A stretch of 64,000 bases of DNA from Terracoccus sp. 273MFTsu3.1. GTDB taxonomy: Bacteria > Actinomycetota > Actinomycetes > Actinomycetales > Dermatophilaceae. Below are positions 24,685 through 33,806 of the stretch, piece by piece (the first letter of the stretch is position 1; each line of letters starts with the position of its first letter). Location of the stretch: NCBI RefSeq assembly GCF_000383675.1, contig NZ_KB911827.1:186001-250000 (forward strand). Direction: 5' to 3'. A program made the position numbers and the translations under genes. Under the pieces are notes generated by a model. It saw only the letters and a program-made list of their open reading frames with translations. It was not told the DNA's origin and did not search any database.

Positions 24685-25988
24685 AGGTCACCGACCCCGA
24701 GCTCGTCGCGCACGGCGCGGACCGTCGGGGCGAGGGCGGCCGTGAAGGCGCTGACGTCGTCGGCGAGGGCGGCGGAGACCGCGGGCAGCGGCAGGGTGAT
24801 GCGCACGTTGCCGTGGGTCAGGACCCCCATCGCCGCGAGCACGTGGCTCGGTTCCAGCGTGCTCGACGTGCAGGCCGACCCGCTCGCCACGGCGAAGCCG
24901 GCCGTGTCGAAGGCGCCGACGACGGACTCGCCGTCGACGTAGAGGCTGGAGAAGGTGACGACGTGGGGGAGCCGGTCGTCCGGGTCGCCGACGACGACGG
25001 TGTCGGGCACGGCGGAGGCGGCGCGCCGGATGTCGTCGACGAGCGCGCGCGTCACCTGCGTGTCCGCGGTCCGCGTGGCCGTCGTCTGCTGCCACGCCTC
25101 GGCCGCGGCGAGGGCCAGTGGCACCCACGGCGTGACGTCCGCGCGCCCGTGCTCGACGTCGGCGCGTGCCTCGGACCAGTGCCAGCGCACGCCCTCGCGG
25201 ACGACGAGCACACCGAGCGGCGGTCCGCCCCACGACCGTGCGTCACCGACGAGGACGTCCCAGTCCGCGGGCACGTCGTCGCGTCCGAGGGACGCCGTGG
25301 CATCGACCACAAGGGGCGTGCCGTGGGCCGCGGCGGCGTCACGGGCCGCCCCGAGCGGTTGGCGCGTCCCCACCTCGCCGTTCGCGCTCTGCAACGCGGC
25401 CACGACGGTGCCGGGGACCGCGAGGGCCCTGCGCCACGCGTCGAGGTCGAGCCGCCCGAGTGCGTCGACGGCGACCTCCGCGAACAGGGACGCGTCGTCG
25501 GCCGCGGACGCCCGGGCCCGTCCCGGCACGAGCACCGCGGAGTGCTCCACCGCGGAGGCCACGGTGCGCGCCCCACGCCGGCGGGCGGCATACGCCACCC
25601 CGTCGACGGCCCGGGTCAGCGCGGTCGGCCCGCTGGGCAGGAAGCTCACCTCGGAGGGTCGCACCCCCAGACCGGCGGCGACGACCTCGCGGGAGCGGTC
25701 GAGCAGGGCCCGGGCGCGGCGGCCCTCGGCGTGCAGGCGGGCCGGGTCGGCCCAGCCGACCTCGACCGCGGCCTGCAGGGTCTCGCGTGCGACGGGGTGG
25801 AGCGGGCCGGACGAGGCGTCGAGCAGCCGCCGTACGCCCGGCGAGCGGGTCGGCACGGGCGTCGCCACCGGCGCCGGCTCGAGGTCGTGCTGACCGTCGT
25901 CGAGGAGCCCGCCGGACACCTGCTGGGAGCCTCCGGAAGGGGCGGACGGAGGGGGTCCAACGTTCGTGCCCGGATCGTGACTGACCAC
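24681..25988 (-). CDS. NifS/IscS-like fold protein without any lysine, not a standard cysteine desulfurase
   Basis: 435 residues with the aminotransferase class V fold: VEHSAVL (His149), VVDATASLG (Asp229), and the active-Cys loop GSACTSSTLEPSHVL (Cys373). The PLP-binding His-Lys of the family aligns with ARSWGGPP (251-257): Ser252 is where Lys should be. I find no Lys anywhere in the protein, so an internal aldimine is impossible. GTG at 25988 is supported by TAACGT 6 bases upstream, so the Pro/Ser-rich N-terminal 45 residues are probably real. It is divergent from ctaC and co-translated with tusA. Confidence 0.8.
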   Translation of the reverse strand: MVSHDPGTNVGPPPSAPSGGSQQVSGGLLDDGQHDLEPAPVATPVPTRSPGVRRLLDASSGPLHPVARETLQAAVEVGWADPARLHAEGRRARALLDRSREVVAAGLGVRPSEVSFLPSGPTALTRAVDGVAYAARRRGARTVASAVEHSAVLVPGRARASAADDASLFAEVAVDALGRLDLDAWRRALAVPGTVVAALQSANGEVGTRQPLGAARDAAAAHGTPLVVDATASLGRDDVPADWDVLVGDARSWGGPPLGVLVVREGVRWHWSEARADVEHGRADVTPWVPLALAAAEAWQQTTATRTADTQVTRALVDDIRRAASAVPDTVVVGDPDDRLPHVVTFSSLYVDGESVVGAFDTAGFAVASGSACTSSTLEPSHVLAAMGVLTHGNVRITLPLPAVSAALADDVSAFTAALAPTVRAVRDELGVGDL

Positions 25989-25994
25989 TCCGCA

Positions 25995-26000
25995 ACGTTA
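25995..26000 (-). promoter_or_regulatory. -10 hexamer of the NifS-like gene, leaderless
   Basis: TAACGT on the minus strand, 6 bases before the GTG at 25988. Confidence 0.5.
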
Positions 26001-26035
26001 GCCGCCCCCTGCGGACAGCGTGACAAGAGGGACGG

Positions 26036-26041
26036 TAGGGT
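26036..26041 (+). promoter_or_regulatory. Probable -10 of ctaCDF
   Basis: TAGGGT. Transcription would start at about 26048, giving an 86-base leader that begins with GTG GGC CTT TGA, a possible three-codon upstream ORF. Confidence 0.5.
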
Positions 26042-26133
26042 TGCGCCGTGGGCCTTTGACGCCCAGACGGTTTGACGTGAACACGTTCGATGCGCGCCCT
26101 GCGCGCCCACGTACGGAACGAAAGGTGCACCTG

Positions 26134-27060
26134 GTGCCTGAGCTCGAAGACACCCCAGCGGCGTCGCCGGTGGTGACGACGGTGGTAGGTCGGACCGGGC
26201 GGCGACGCACGGGTCTGCGCATCGCCGGGATCGCCGGCATCGCGGCGCTGGCCCTCAGCGGCTGCCAGGGACAGGTGTCCAACGGATACCTGCCCCCCGT
26301 GGTTTCCGACACCGGCCAGCGGGTGACCGACCTGTGGATCGGCAGCTGGATCGCCGTCCTGGCCGTGGGCGCCGTCACGTGGGGCCTGATGCTCTACGCC
26401 GCCATCCGCTTCCGCAAGCGCAAGGGCGACGAGACGCTTCCCGTCCAGCTGCGCTACAACGTCCCGATGGAGATGCTCTACACGATCATCCCCGTCTTCA
26501 TGGTGGCCGTCTTCTTCTACTACACCGCGCGTGACGAGGCCAGGCTCGTCGACACGAGCACGAAGAAGGACCTCACGGTCAGCGTCGTCGCGAAGCAGTG
26601 GAGCTGGGACTTCAACTACGTCGACTCGAACGTCCACGAGACCGGTGTCCACACCGAGCTCGACGGCACCGAGGGCAAGCGCGCACAGATGCCCGTGCTC
26701 TACCTGCCGGTCAACAAGCGCGTCGAGTTCGTCCTCAACGCCCGCGACGTCATCCACAGCTTCTGGGTGCCGGCGTTCATGATGAAGATGGACATGCTCC
26801 CGGGCAAGACGAACAAGTTCCAGCTGACGCCCACGCAGGTCGGCACGTTCCAGGGCAAGTGCGCCGAGCTCTGCGGCGCCTACCACTCGCAGATGCTCTT
26901 CATGGTCAAGGTCGTCCCGCAGGCCGAGTACGACCAGGAGATGGCCCGCCTCAGGTCCATCGGCCAGGAGGGCCTCATCCCCGTCGACGTGAGCCGCGAG
27001 AAGATGGTCCAGGCCGACATCGACAAGATCCCCGCACCGGCTCGCACTGGGAGCAACTGA
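26134..27060 (+). CDS. ctaC: Cytochrome c oxidase subunit II, lipoprotein
   Basis: Carries the CuA centre that takes electrons from the bc1 complex. The 308 residues have a basic N-terminus and a lipobox (ALALSGC), two transmembrane helices, the aromatic electron-entry patch KQWSWDFNY, and the CuA ligands [12 protein letters not shown] with upstream HSFW. Several GTGs precede it; the one at 26134 follows GAAAGG by 8 bases and gives a normal signal sequence. ctaD starts one base inside its stop codon. Confidence 0.94.
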   Translation: MPELEDTPAASPVVTTVVGRTGRRRTGLRIAGIAGIAALALSGCQGQVSNGYLPPVVSDTGQRVTDLWIGSWIAVLAVGAVTWGLMLYAAIRFRKRKGDETLPVQLRYNVPMEMLYTIIPVFMVAVFFYYTARDEARLVDTSTKKDLTVSVVAKQWSWDFNYVDSNVHETGVHTELDGTEGKRAQMPVLYLPVNKRVEFVLNARDVIHSFWVPAFMMKMDMLPGKTNKFQLTPTQVGTFQGKCAELCGAYHSQMLFMVKVVPQAEYDQEMARLRSIGQEGLIPVDVSREKMVQADIDKIPAPARTGSN

Positions 27061-28829
27061 TGACCTCCGCCACGTACAACCGCGAGGCGCAGGCCCCGAG
27101 CATGACGTCCGCGGCCCGCCCGCGCCTCGCCAAGGGCCAGACCTTCGTCAAGTGGGTGACGACGACCGACCACAAGGTCATCGGCAACCTCTACTTCATC
27201 ACGTCGTTCATCTTCTTCCTGCTCGGCGGCCTCATGGCCCTGCTCATCCGCGCCGAGCTCATGGCCCCCGGCCTGCAGATCGTGGACAACCCCGAGCAGT
27301 ACAACCAGCTCTTCACGATGCACGGCACGATCATGCTGCTGCTCTTCGCGACGCCGCTCTTCGCCGGCTTCGCGAACGCCGTCATGCCCCTGCAGATCGG
27401 TGCGCCCGACGTCGCGTTCCCGCGCCTCAACATGTTCGCGTACTGGCTCTACCTCTTCGGTGGCCTCATCGCGTCCATCGGCTTCCTCACGCCCCAGGGC
27501 GCTGCCGCGTTCGGCTGGTTCGCGTACGCGCCACTGTCCGACGTCAGCTACTCGCCGGGCGTCGGCGGTGACCTGTGGGTCTTCGGTCTCGCGCTCGCCG
27601 GTTTCGGCACGATCCTCGGTGCCGTCAACTTCATCACGACGATCATCTGCCTCCGCGCGCCCGGCATGACGATGTTCCGCATGCCGATCTTCACGTGGAC
27701 CGTGCTCATCACGTCGCTGCTCGCGATCCTCGTGTTCCCGATCCTCGCGGCGGCGCTCTTCGCCCTCGGCGGTGACCGGCGCTTCGGGATGCACATCTTC
27801 GATGCCGAGAACGGTGGGGCCATGCTCTGGCAGCACCTGTTCTGGTTCTTCGGGCACCCCGAGGTCTACATCATCGCGCTGCCGTTCTTCGGCATCATCA
27901 GCGAGGTCCTGCCGGTCTTCTCGCGCAAGCCGATCTTCGGCTACAAGACCCTCGTCTTCGCCACGATCGCCATCGCGGCCCTGTCGGCGAGCGTCTGGGC
28001 GCACCACATGTACGTCACCGGACAGGTGCTTCTCCCGTTCTTCGCGGTCATGACGATGCTCATCGCCGTGCCGACCGGCGTGAAGTTCTTCAACTGGATC
28101 GGCACCATGTGGGGCGGCAAGGTCGTCATGGCCACGCCGATGCTGTGGGCGATGGGCTTCCTCGTCACGTTCCTCTTCGGCGGTCTGACCGGCATCATCC
28201 TGTCCAGCCCGGCGCTCGACTTCCACCTGTCCGACAGCTACTTCGTCGTCGCGCACTTCCACTACACCGTCTTCGGCACCGTGGTCTTCGCGATGTTCGC
28301 CGGCTACTACTTCTGGTGGCCCAAGCTCACCGGCCGGATGCTCGACGAGACGCTCGGCAAGATCCACTTCTGGATGCTCTTCATCGGCTTCCACATGACG
28401 TTCCTCATCCAGCACTGGCTCGGTGTCGAGGGCATGGCCCGTCGTTATGCCGACTACCTGCCGGAGGAGGGCTTCCAGCTCGCGAACATCGTCTCGAGCG
28501 CCGGCTCGTTCCTGCTCGGTGCCTCGATGATCCCATTCGTCTACAACGTCTGGAAGACGTGGCGCACGGCGCCGCTCGTCGAGTCCGACGACCCGTGGGG
28601 CTACGGCGCCTCGCTCGAGTGGGCCACCTCGTGCCCGCCGCCGCGCCACAACTTCACGTCGCTGCCCCGCATCCGGTCCGAGCGCCCCGCGTTCGACCTG
28701 CACCACCCCGAGTCGGCAGCGGGTGTCGCACCCGTGGCCGACCAGGGCACCCTCGTCCAGGTCATGGGCCCGGCCGACGTGGCCGGTTCCGAGAAGGCCA
28801 CCGCCAGCACCCAGAAGCGTGAGGACTGA
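27060..28829 (+). CDS. ctaD: Cytochrome c oxidase subunit I
   Basis: Catalytic heme a/a3-CuB subunit, 589 residues, twelve hydrophobic helices. Visible marks are the heme a ligand region FTMHGTIML, the CuB/proton region [24 protein letters not shown], and the distal [12 protein letters not shown] heme ligands. The C-terminal tail ([15 protein letters not shown]) is an actinobacterial extension. The start overlaps the ctaC stop (TGATG). In M. tuberculosis ctaD is elsewhere on the chromosome, so its placement here is a lineage difference. Confidence 0.97.
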   Translation: MTSATYNREAQAPSMTSAARPRLAKGQTFVKWVTTTDHKVIGNLYFITSFIFFLLGGLMALLIRAELMAPGLQIVDNPEQYNQLFTMHGTIMLLLFATPLFAGFANAVMPLQIGAPDVAFPRLNMFAYWLYLFGGLIASIGFLTPQGAAAFGWFAYAPLSDVSYSPGVGGDLWVFGLALAGFGTILGAVNFITTIICLRAPGMTMFRMPIFTWTVLITSLLAILVFPILAAALFALGGDRRFGMHIFDAENGGAMLWQHLFWFFGHPEVYIIALPFFGIISEVLPVFSRKPIFGYKTLVFATIAIAALSASVWAHHMYVTGQVLLPFFAVMTMLIAVPTGVKFFNWIGTMWGGKVVMATPMLWAMGFLVTFLFGGLTGIILSSPALDFHLSDSYFVVAHFHYTVFGTVVFAMFAGYYFWWPKLTGRMLDETLGKIHFWMLFIGFHMTFLIQHWLGVEGMARRYADYLPEEGFQLANIVSSAGSFLLGASMIPFVYNVWKTWRTAPLVESDDPWGYGASLEWATSCPPPRHNFTSLPRIRSERPAFDLHHPESAAGVAPVADQGTLVQVMGPADVAGSEKATASTQKRED

Positions 28830-28834
28830 TCCCG

Positions 28835-29236
28835 ATGCGCGTCGAGACCAAGCTCTTCCTCTACCTGTTCGTCTTCTTCGTCCCCGTCGTGCTCATGTAC
28901 GGCTTCTGGTCCAAGTGGGAGGAGCCGATCGGCGTCACGGCGCTGATCCTCACCGCCCTGCTGTTCGCGCTCACGGGCTTCTACCTCTGGATGACCGGCA
29001 AGAAGCTGCCGCTGCGACCCGAGGACAACGCCTCCGGTGAGATCGAGGACGCCGAGGGCAACTACGGCTACTTCGTCGCCAGCTCCTGGACTCCGCTGTG
29101 GCTGGCCGGCTCCGGTGCCATCATGTTCGCCGGTCTCGCGATCGGCTGGTGGCTCTTCATCATCGGCGCCGTCTTCGCGGTCGTCGCCGTGTGCCTGTGG
29201 GTCTTCGAGTCCTTCTCGGGCGAGTACTCCATCTGA
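28835..29236 (+). CDS. ctaF: Cytochrome c oxidase subunit IV, actinobacterial
   Basis: 133 residues with four hydrophobic segments (LFLYLFVFFVPVVLMYGFW, LILTALLFALTGFYLWM, then two C-terminal helices) and the soluble loop EDAEGNYGYFVASSWTP. Homologue of Rv2199c. Structural subunit of the aa3 branch of the actinobacterial bc1-aa3 supercomplex. It starts 5 bases after ctaD and is followed 16 bases after its stop by a perfect terminator. Confidence 0.93.
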   Translation: MRVETKLFLYLFVFFVPVVLMYGFWSKWEEPIGVTALILTALLFALTGFYLWMTGKKLPLRPEDNASGEIEDAEGNYGYFVASSWTPLWLAGSGAIMFAGLAIGWWLFIIGAVFAVVAVCLWVFESFSGEYSI

Positions 29237-29252
29237 TCCATCCGCCTGACGT

Positions 29253-29285
29253 CGAAGGGCCCCGGTCGTCGACCGGGGCCCTTCG
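29253..29285. terminator. Terminator of ctaCDF
   Basis: CGAAGGGGCCCC-like arm of 15 bases (29253-29267), 3-base loop GTC, exact complement (29271-29285). Confidence 0.85.
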
Positions 29286-29399
29286 TCGTGCTCGTCAGGA
29301 GCACGGGTGGCTGGCCGTCGTGAGGCGCGGCAGGCCGGACGGCGTGCGGCGGTCATGACGTCGTCAGGCAACCCCGACGCCGGGAGCCTCGGCCCCGGA

Positions 29400-29526
29400 C
29401 AGCGCGAAGGGGAAGGCCGTGGCCTTCCCCTTCGATCCGACCCTGACCTTCACGGTCCGTGCGGCTCGCAGTGCGATCGTGTGGGAGAGAACATCTGACG
29501 CACCTCCATCCGATCGGTTGAACGGT
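29400..29526 (-). other. Candidate stand-alone short transcription unit (14-codon ORF or small RNA)
   Basis: Minus strand: TTGTCG (29561-29556), 17-base spacer, TACCGT (29538-29533), start near 29526, GGAGGTG (29507-29501), then ATG at 29494 opening a 14-codon ORF (MFSPTRSHCEPHGP, stop at 29450), then a 14-bp terminator at 29434-29405. Every element has correct spacing. It may encode a peptide or be a small RNA. No homologue is known to me. Confidence 0.4.
29405..29434. terminator. Second hairpin terminator
   Basis: CGAAGGGGAAGGCC, 2-base GT, exact complement: 14 perfect pairs. It would end the minus-strand mini unit and back up the ctaF terminator. Confidence 0.7.
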
Positions 29527-29652
29527 TCCTCGACGGTATCCCCGGCCGGCGGCGACGACAAGGGGCGCTCCGGTTGGACCGGACAAACTGTCCCGAGTGC
29601 GAGACGTCGCGCTGCGCGACCCCGCGGACGGCCGGGCGTGGGCCGTCAGGCG

Positions 29653-30003
29653 TCAGCCCCAGCCCAGCTCGTGGAGATGGTCGTCGTCGATGCCGAAGTG
29701 GTGGGCCACCTCGTGGACGACCGTGATGGCGATCTCCTCGCGCAGCGTCGCTGCGGTGTCGCACATGCGCTCCAGTGGTCCCTGGAAGATCGTGATGCGA
29801 TCCGGGAGCGAGCCTGCGTCCCACCAGCCGTCCCGCTCGGTCAGCGGGATCCCGTCGTAGACGCCGAGCAGCTCGGGATCATCGGGCGGGGGCTCCTGCT
29901 CGACGAGCACGACGACGTTGTCCATCGCGCGGGCCAGCTCCTCGGGGATCGAGTCGAGGGCGTCCCCGACCGCCTCCTCGAACTCGGCCTCCGACAGGTG
30001 CAT
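29653..30003 (-). CDS. Zincin-like metallopeptidase family protein (minimal)
   Basis: 116 residues. The zinc motif is VVHEVAHHFGIDDDHLHELGWG, that is HExxHH with a downstream His/Glu, as in the small zincin family (PF06262 type). The N-terminal half is acidic and predicted helical. No signal peptide. Function unknown; members are usually solitary. ATG start with CAGACT 6 bases upstream on the minus strand, leaderless. Confidence 0.88.
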   Translation of the reverse strand: MHLSEAEFEEAVGDALDSIPEELARAMDNVVVLVEQEPPPDDPELLGVYDGIPLTERDGWWDAGSLPDRITIFQGPLERMCDTAATLREEIAITVVHEVAHHFGIDDDHLHELGWG

Positions 30004-30009
30004 GACCCG

Positions 30010-30015
30010 AGTCTG
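30010..30015 (-). promoter_or_regulatory. -10 hexamer of the zincin gene, leaderless
   Basis: CAGACT, 6 bases before the ATG at 30003. Confidence 0.4.
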
Positions 30016-30040
30016 TCACGCGGGTCGAGCCGGGCCTGAG

Positions 30041-30118
30041 CGGGAGCCGTCGGGGAGCCGAGGGCGAGCCGAGAGGGAGCCCGCAGGGGAGCCGAGGGGA
30101 GCCTGCAGGGGAGCCGTG
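30041..30118. repeat. Degenerate tandem array of a 10-11 base unit
   Basis: About seven copies of GGGGAGCCG-like units between the DUF2231 gene and the zincin gene. Copies vary by one or two bases. Confidence 0.6.
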
Positions 30119-30149
30119 GCCTGCTGCTGGACGGACCACGGCGGCGTCC

Positions 30150-30713
30150 TCAGCTGCCGTCGTCGCCGCCGGCGGGCGGCGGTGTCTGGGACACGGAGTC
30201 GGACCACGCGGCCTGCGCGCCGCTGTGGCCGATGCGCACGACCTGCACGGTCGTCCCGAGGGCTGCCACGAGGCCGACGACCGCCCCGGCGACGAGGAGC
30301 CACCGCGGCACGAGCGAGGTGCGGTCGGGCGCCTCGTCGCTCCGGTCCACGGTCGAGGGATCCGGCGCGACAGCGGGCATCTCCCGACGCTCCCGGCGGG
30401 CCACCACGGAGAGCAGGACCGCCGCGAGAGCGAGTCCGATGACCCACGGGAGCAACCCCTCGGCCAGCTGTGAGTGCGTCTCGATGAGGTCACTGTGCTC
30501 CACCCGTCGCTCGAGAGACTCACCCGACTCGGTGGACAGGGGAGTGAGCACCACTGCGAGGAGGGACAGCGCCAGAGGCAGCCAGGCGGACCACCGACGG
30601 AAGCGCGGCCACAGGGCCGAGAGCAGCACCGTGGCGGCGGCGGCCGGGACGACGACAGTCGTCGCGTGGACGATGAGGGGATGGACGGGGAGACCGAAGA
30701 TCGTGTCGAGCAT
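30150..30713 (-). CDS. DUF2231 membrane protein
   Basis: 187 residues. FGLPVHPLIVHATTVVVPAAA is the DUF2231 hallmark (HPLIVH); four hydrophobic helices follow, with a conserved acidic loop (STESGESLERRVEHSD) between helices two and three and HSQLAEG before helix three. The C-terminal tail is soluble and low-complexity. Possibly a heme- or metal-related membrane protein, but no function is established. ATG start with AGG about 6 bases upstream. Confidence 0.85.
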   Translation of the reverse strand: MLDTIFGLPVHPLIVHATTVVVPAAAATVLLSALWPRFRRWSAWLPLALSLLAVVLTPLSTESGESLERRVEHSDLIETHSQLAEGLLPWVIGLALAAVLLSVVARRERREMPAVAPDPSTVDRSDEAPDRTSLVPRWLLVAGAVVGLVAALGTTVQVVRIGHSGAQAAWSDSVSQTPPPAGGDDGS

Positions 30714-30824
30714 GAACCTGCCTGTCGTTCGTGGACGGGGACGGCCGTGCGCCCAGATGCTCTCGACGGCATCTCAGAAAGTTCTCATAGCCGACATCTC
30801 GGTCATCGGTTCGTGGCCGGACGC

Positions 30825-30859
30825 CGAGAGGGACCTCCCGCACCGGGAGGTCCCTCTCG
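30825..30859. terminator. Terminator downstream of qcrB
   Basis: CGAGAGGGACCTCCCG, loop CAC, exact complement: 16 pairs. Ends the ctaE-qcrCAB transcript 28 bases after the qcrB stop. Confidence 0.82.
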
Positions 30860-30887
30860 TGTCGGTGTCGCCGGAGACGACCAGACG

Positions 30888-32651
30888 TCAGCCGTGCTGC
30901 TTGTCGGCCTTGATCGTCTCGCGCTCCTGGCTGGCCCCTGCCGGCTCGATGGCCTCGTGACCACCGTCGGGCACGGCCGCGTGGTCATCGTGCTCGTGGT
31001 GGGCCGCCTCGAGCTCGGACGGGGTCGCGGGGGCGACGCGGTCGCGGAAGTAGAAGTTCGAGAACTTCGCGCGGAGGCGCTCCTTGCCAGCGATGGGGCT
31101 GTCGACGCCGTTGGCGTCCTTGCCGGCCGTGAGCTCGAGCGGCTCGTGGGCCTCGTGCTGGACCAGGACCCAGCGCTCGTCGGGGGTGAGCGGAGCGTGG
31201 ATCTCCTCGAAGCGACCGTCGGCGTGGCGCCAGATGGTGCCCGTCTCGCGACCGTGGAGGACCTTCTGGCGGTCGGCGCGCTGCAGGCTGAGGCAGATGC
31301 GCTTGGTGATCCAGAAGGCGATCGGCGGCGCGACGAAGAAGAGCACGCGCAGCGTCTGCGTGATGTCGTTGATCGACAGGTGCAGCTTGATCGCCATGAG
31401 GTCGTTGCCGGCGGCGAGGAAGAGCACGACGTACATCGAGATCCCCGCGATGCCGATGGCGGTGCGCGTCGGCGCGTTGCGCGGCCGGTCGAGCAGGTGG
31501 TGCTCGCGCTTGTCGCCGGTGACCCATGCCTCGACGAAGGGGTAGACGCCGATGATCGTCCACATGAGCGGCAGCAGGACGAGCGAGCCCGGGAAGATGT
31601 TCATGCTCCACGTGAAGCCGAACGTCTCGAACTCCAGGAAGCCGGGCAGTAGTCGCAGCGCACCGTCGGCGAAGCCCATGTACCAGTCGGGCTGGGAGCC
31701 CGCGGTGATGGGGGAGGGGTCGTACGGACCGTAGGCCCAGATCGGGTTGATCGTCACGACCGCCGAGATGAGGGCGATGACGCCGAAGACGATGAAGAAG
31801 AAGCCGCCGGCCTTGGCGATGTACACCGGCAGGAGCGGGTAGCCGACGACGTTCTTGTTGGTGCGGCCCGGCCCGGGGAACTGCGTGTGCTTGTGCAGGA
31901 AGACGAGCAGGATGTGCGCCGTGAAGAGGCCCACGAGGATGGCCGGGATGAGGAGCACGTGCGCCGAGTACAGGCGCGGGATGATCGCCTCGCCGGGGAA
32001 CGCGCCGCCGAAGATGAAGTACGACAGGTAGGAGCCGATGACCGGCGCCGACTGGATGAAGCCGTTCATGGCGCGGATGCCGGTGCCCGAGAGCAGGTCG
32101 TCGGGGAGCGAGTAGCCCGCGAAGCCCTCGATGCAGGCGAGCAGCGACAGGATGGTGCCGAAGACCCAGTTGATCTCACGCGGCTTGCGGAAGGCACCGG
32201 TGAAGAAGACACGCGCCATGTGGACGAAGACCGACACGACGAAGATCAGGGCGGCCCAGTGGTGGATCTGACGGATGAGCAGGCCGCCGCGGATGTCGAA
32301 GGAGATCCCGAGCGTCGAACGGTAGGCGTCCGACATCGTCACGCCCTGGAGCGGGACGTAGGAGCCGTCGTAGACGACCTGGCTGGCGCTGGGCACGAAC
32401 CAGAAGGTGAGGAACGCACCGGTCAGCAGGCAGACGATCATCGAGTACATCGCGATCTCGCCGAGCATGAACGACCAGTGGTCGGGGAAGACCTTCTTGG
32501 CGAGGAAGGAGACACCCTTCGCACCGCCGAGGCGGTCGTCCATCCACCCCGCGATGCCGCCGAGCGGCTTGGTGGCGGACGCGCGCTCGTCGGCCTGTCG
32601 GTCGCCGGAGCGGAGTGCGTCCGCGGGACGAGTCTCGTTGATGGTGCTCAT
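30888..32651 (-). CDS. qcrB: Cytochrome bc1 complex cytochrome b subunit
   Basis: Membrane subunit with hemes bL and bH and the quinol sites. The 587 residues have an N-terminal cytoplasmic segment, the eight-helix core with heme-ligating His in helices B and D, GGLLIRQIHHWAALIF and SAHVLLIPAILVGLFTAH, and PDWYMGFADGALRLLPGFLEF in the Qo region. A long soluble C-terminal extension (REVEFLHE-like region and PAGASQERE) is typical of actinobacteria. ATG start overlaps the qcrA stop (ATGA). Last gene of the operon. Confidence 0.96.
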   Translation of the reverse strand: MSTINETRPADALRSGDRQADERASATKPLGGIAGWMDDRLGGAKGVSFLAKKVFPDHWSFMLGEIAMYSMIVCLLTGAFLTFWFVPSASQVVYDGSYVPLQGVTMSDAYRSTLGISFDIRGGLLIRQIHHWAALIFVVSVFVHMARVFFTGAFRKPREINWVFGTILSLLACIEGFAGYSLPDDLLSGTGIRAMNGFIQSAPVIGSYLSYFIFGGAFPGEAIIPRLYSAHVLLIPAILVGLFTAHILLVFLHKHTQFPGPGRTNKNVVGYPLLPVYIAKAGGFFFIVFGVIALISAVVTINPIWAYGPYDPSPITAGSQPDWYMGFADGALRLLPGFLEFETFGFTWSMNIFPGSLVLLPLMWTIIGVYPFVEAWVTGDKREHHLLDRPRNAPTRTAIGIAGISMYVVLFLAAGNDLMAIKLHLSINDITQTLRVLFFVAPPIAFWITKRICLSLQRADRQKVLHGRETGTIWRHADGRFEEIHAPLTPDERWVLVQHEAHEPLELTAGKDANGVDSPIAGKERLRAKFSNFYFRDRVAPATPSELEAAHHEHDDHAAVPDGGHEAIEPAGASQERETIKADKQHG

Positions 32652-33757
32652 CGCGCACGCTCCCAGAAGCTCGGTCCCACGGGCTCTGCGAAGCCTGAGG
32701 GGGCGACGAGGTAGCCCGCGTCGTCGACGGTGATCTTGAGTTGCGGCAGCGGCCGCTTGGCCGGGCCGAAGATGACGGCGCAGTCCTCGGTGAGGTCGAA
32801 GGTCGACTGGTGGCACGGGCACAGCAGGTGGTGCGTCTGCTGCTCGTACAGGCCGACCGCGCAGCCAACGTGGGTGCAGATCTTGGAGTAGGCGACGGCG
32901 CCGTCGACGCCCCAGTCCTTGGCCTTCTGCACCTTGATGAGGTCGGGGTCGAGGCGGATCAGGATGACGGCCGCCTTGGCCTTGGCCTCGAGGACGTGCT
33001 TGCCCTCGTCGATGTACTTCTGGAGCGTCTCGGGCATCACGTGGAAGACCGAGCCGAACGTGACCTCGTCGAAGCGGATGGGCGTCATCTCCGGGTCACG
33101 CATGAGCCGGATCGGCTTGCCGCCGTTGTCCTTCGGGTCCCAGATGGTGTGCTTGAGCTCCTCGATGTTGGTCGGACCGAGCGAGCCGGCGACCTGGAGG
33201 CCGAGAGGGAGGGCGAAGAGGCCGAGCGCCCCACCGAGGGAGTACTTCAGGAGCGGGCGGCGGTTGAGCTGCGTCGACGCGACACCCTCGTTGACGACGG
33301 CGACGGCCTTGGCGCGCTGCTCGGGCGTCGAGGCCTGCTCGTGGCGCTCCTCGACGATCTCCTCGTCGGACATCAGGGTCTTGGCCCAGTGCACCGCGCC
33401 GATGCCGATGAGGAAGATCGCGAAGCCGAGAGACAGGCCGAGCACGACGTTCTGGGTCTTGGCGATGCCGATGCCGGGGAAGAAGAAGGTCGCCTCGTCG
33501 GGGATGGCGAAGTAGCTGACCAGGAAGACGAGCGTGGCGAGCATCGACAGACCGAACATCGTCGCGACCTGGCGCTCGGCGCGCTTGGCCGCCGCGGGGT
33601 CGTCGTCGGCGGCGCGGTGCACGTGTGGCGGCAGACCGGGGTTCTCGAACTGGTCCACCCCCCTGATCAGCGAGGCCGGCAGTCGCTCGGTTCCGGCGTC
33701 GGACGCCGGGACGAGGGACGTGCTGGTCCCGTGGTCCGTGGTGTCGTTCTCGTTCAT
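32648..33757 (-). CDS. qcrA: Cytochrome bc1 complex Rieske iron-sulfur subunit
   Basis: 369 residues. Three N-terminal transmembrane helices, an actinobacterial feature, then the Rieske fold with the [2Fe-2S] ligands CTHVGC and CPCHQS. It shuttles electrons from quinol to the diheme cytochrome c. A twin-arginine-like RRPLLKYSLGG precedes the third helix, consistent with Tat-assisted insertion known for actinobacterial Rieske proteins. Starts at ATG 33755-33757, 49 bases after qcrC. Confidence 0.96.
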   Translation of the reverse strand: MNENDTTDHGTSTSLVPASDAGTERLPASLIRGVDQFENPGLPPHVHRAADDDPAAAKRAERQVATMFGLSMLATLVFLVSYFAIPDEATFFFPGIGIAKTQNVVLGLSLGFAIFLIGIGAVHWAKTLMSDEEIVEERHEQASTPEQRAKAVAVVNEGVASTQLNRRPLLKYSLGGALGLFALPLGLQVAGSLGPTNIEELKHTIWDPKDNGGKPIRLMRDPEMTPIRFDEVTFGSVFHVMPETLQKYIDEGKHVLEAKAKAAVILIRLDPDLIKVQKAKDWGVDGAVAYSKICTHVGCAVGLYEQQTHHLLCPCHQSTFDLTEDCAVIFGPAKRPLPQLKITVDDAGYLVAPSGFAEPVGPSFWERAR

Positions 33758-33806
33758 CGGGTCGTGATCCTGTCGTCGTTCGTGATCGAGGCGATGCAGC
33801 GCGGGC

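Larger units (their letters stand above)
29240..29652. other. Intergenic stretch with two terminators and a candidate mini transcription unit
   Basis: 413 bases between the ends of ctaF and the zincin-type gene. It holds the ctaF terminator, a second hairpin and, on the minus strand, a promoter-like pair plus a 14-codon ORF. The segment around 29490-29540 is less GC-rich than its surroundings. No tRNA and no further ORF that I can support. Confidence 0.6.

Noticed and set aside
26598-27059. N-terminal extension of ctaD inside ctaC
   Set aside because: Antisense-like composition; the TGATG overlap and conserved start give 27060.
29419-30039. 206-residue plus-strand reading frame
   Set aside because: It is the complement of the zincin gene plus the terminator region, with shadow-type composition.
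30755-30776. AGATGC-N8-GCATCT short dyad before the DUF2231 gene
   Set aside because: Six-base arms are too short to call an operator in 64 kb.
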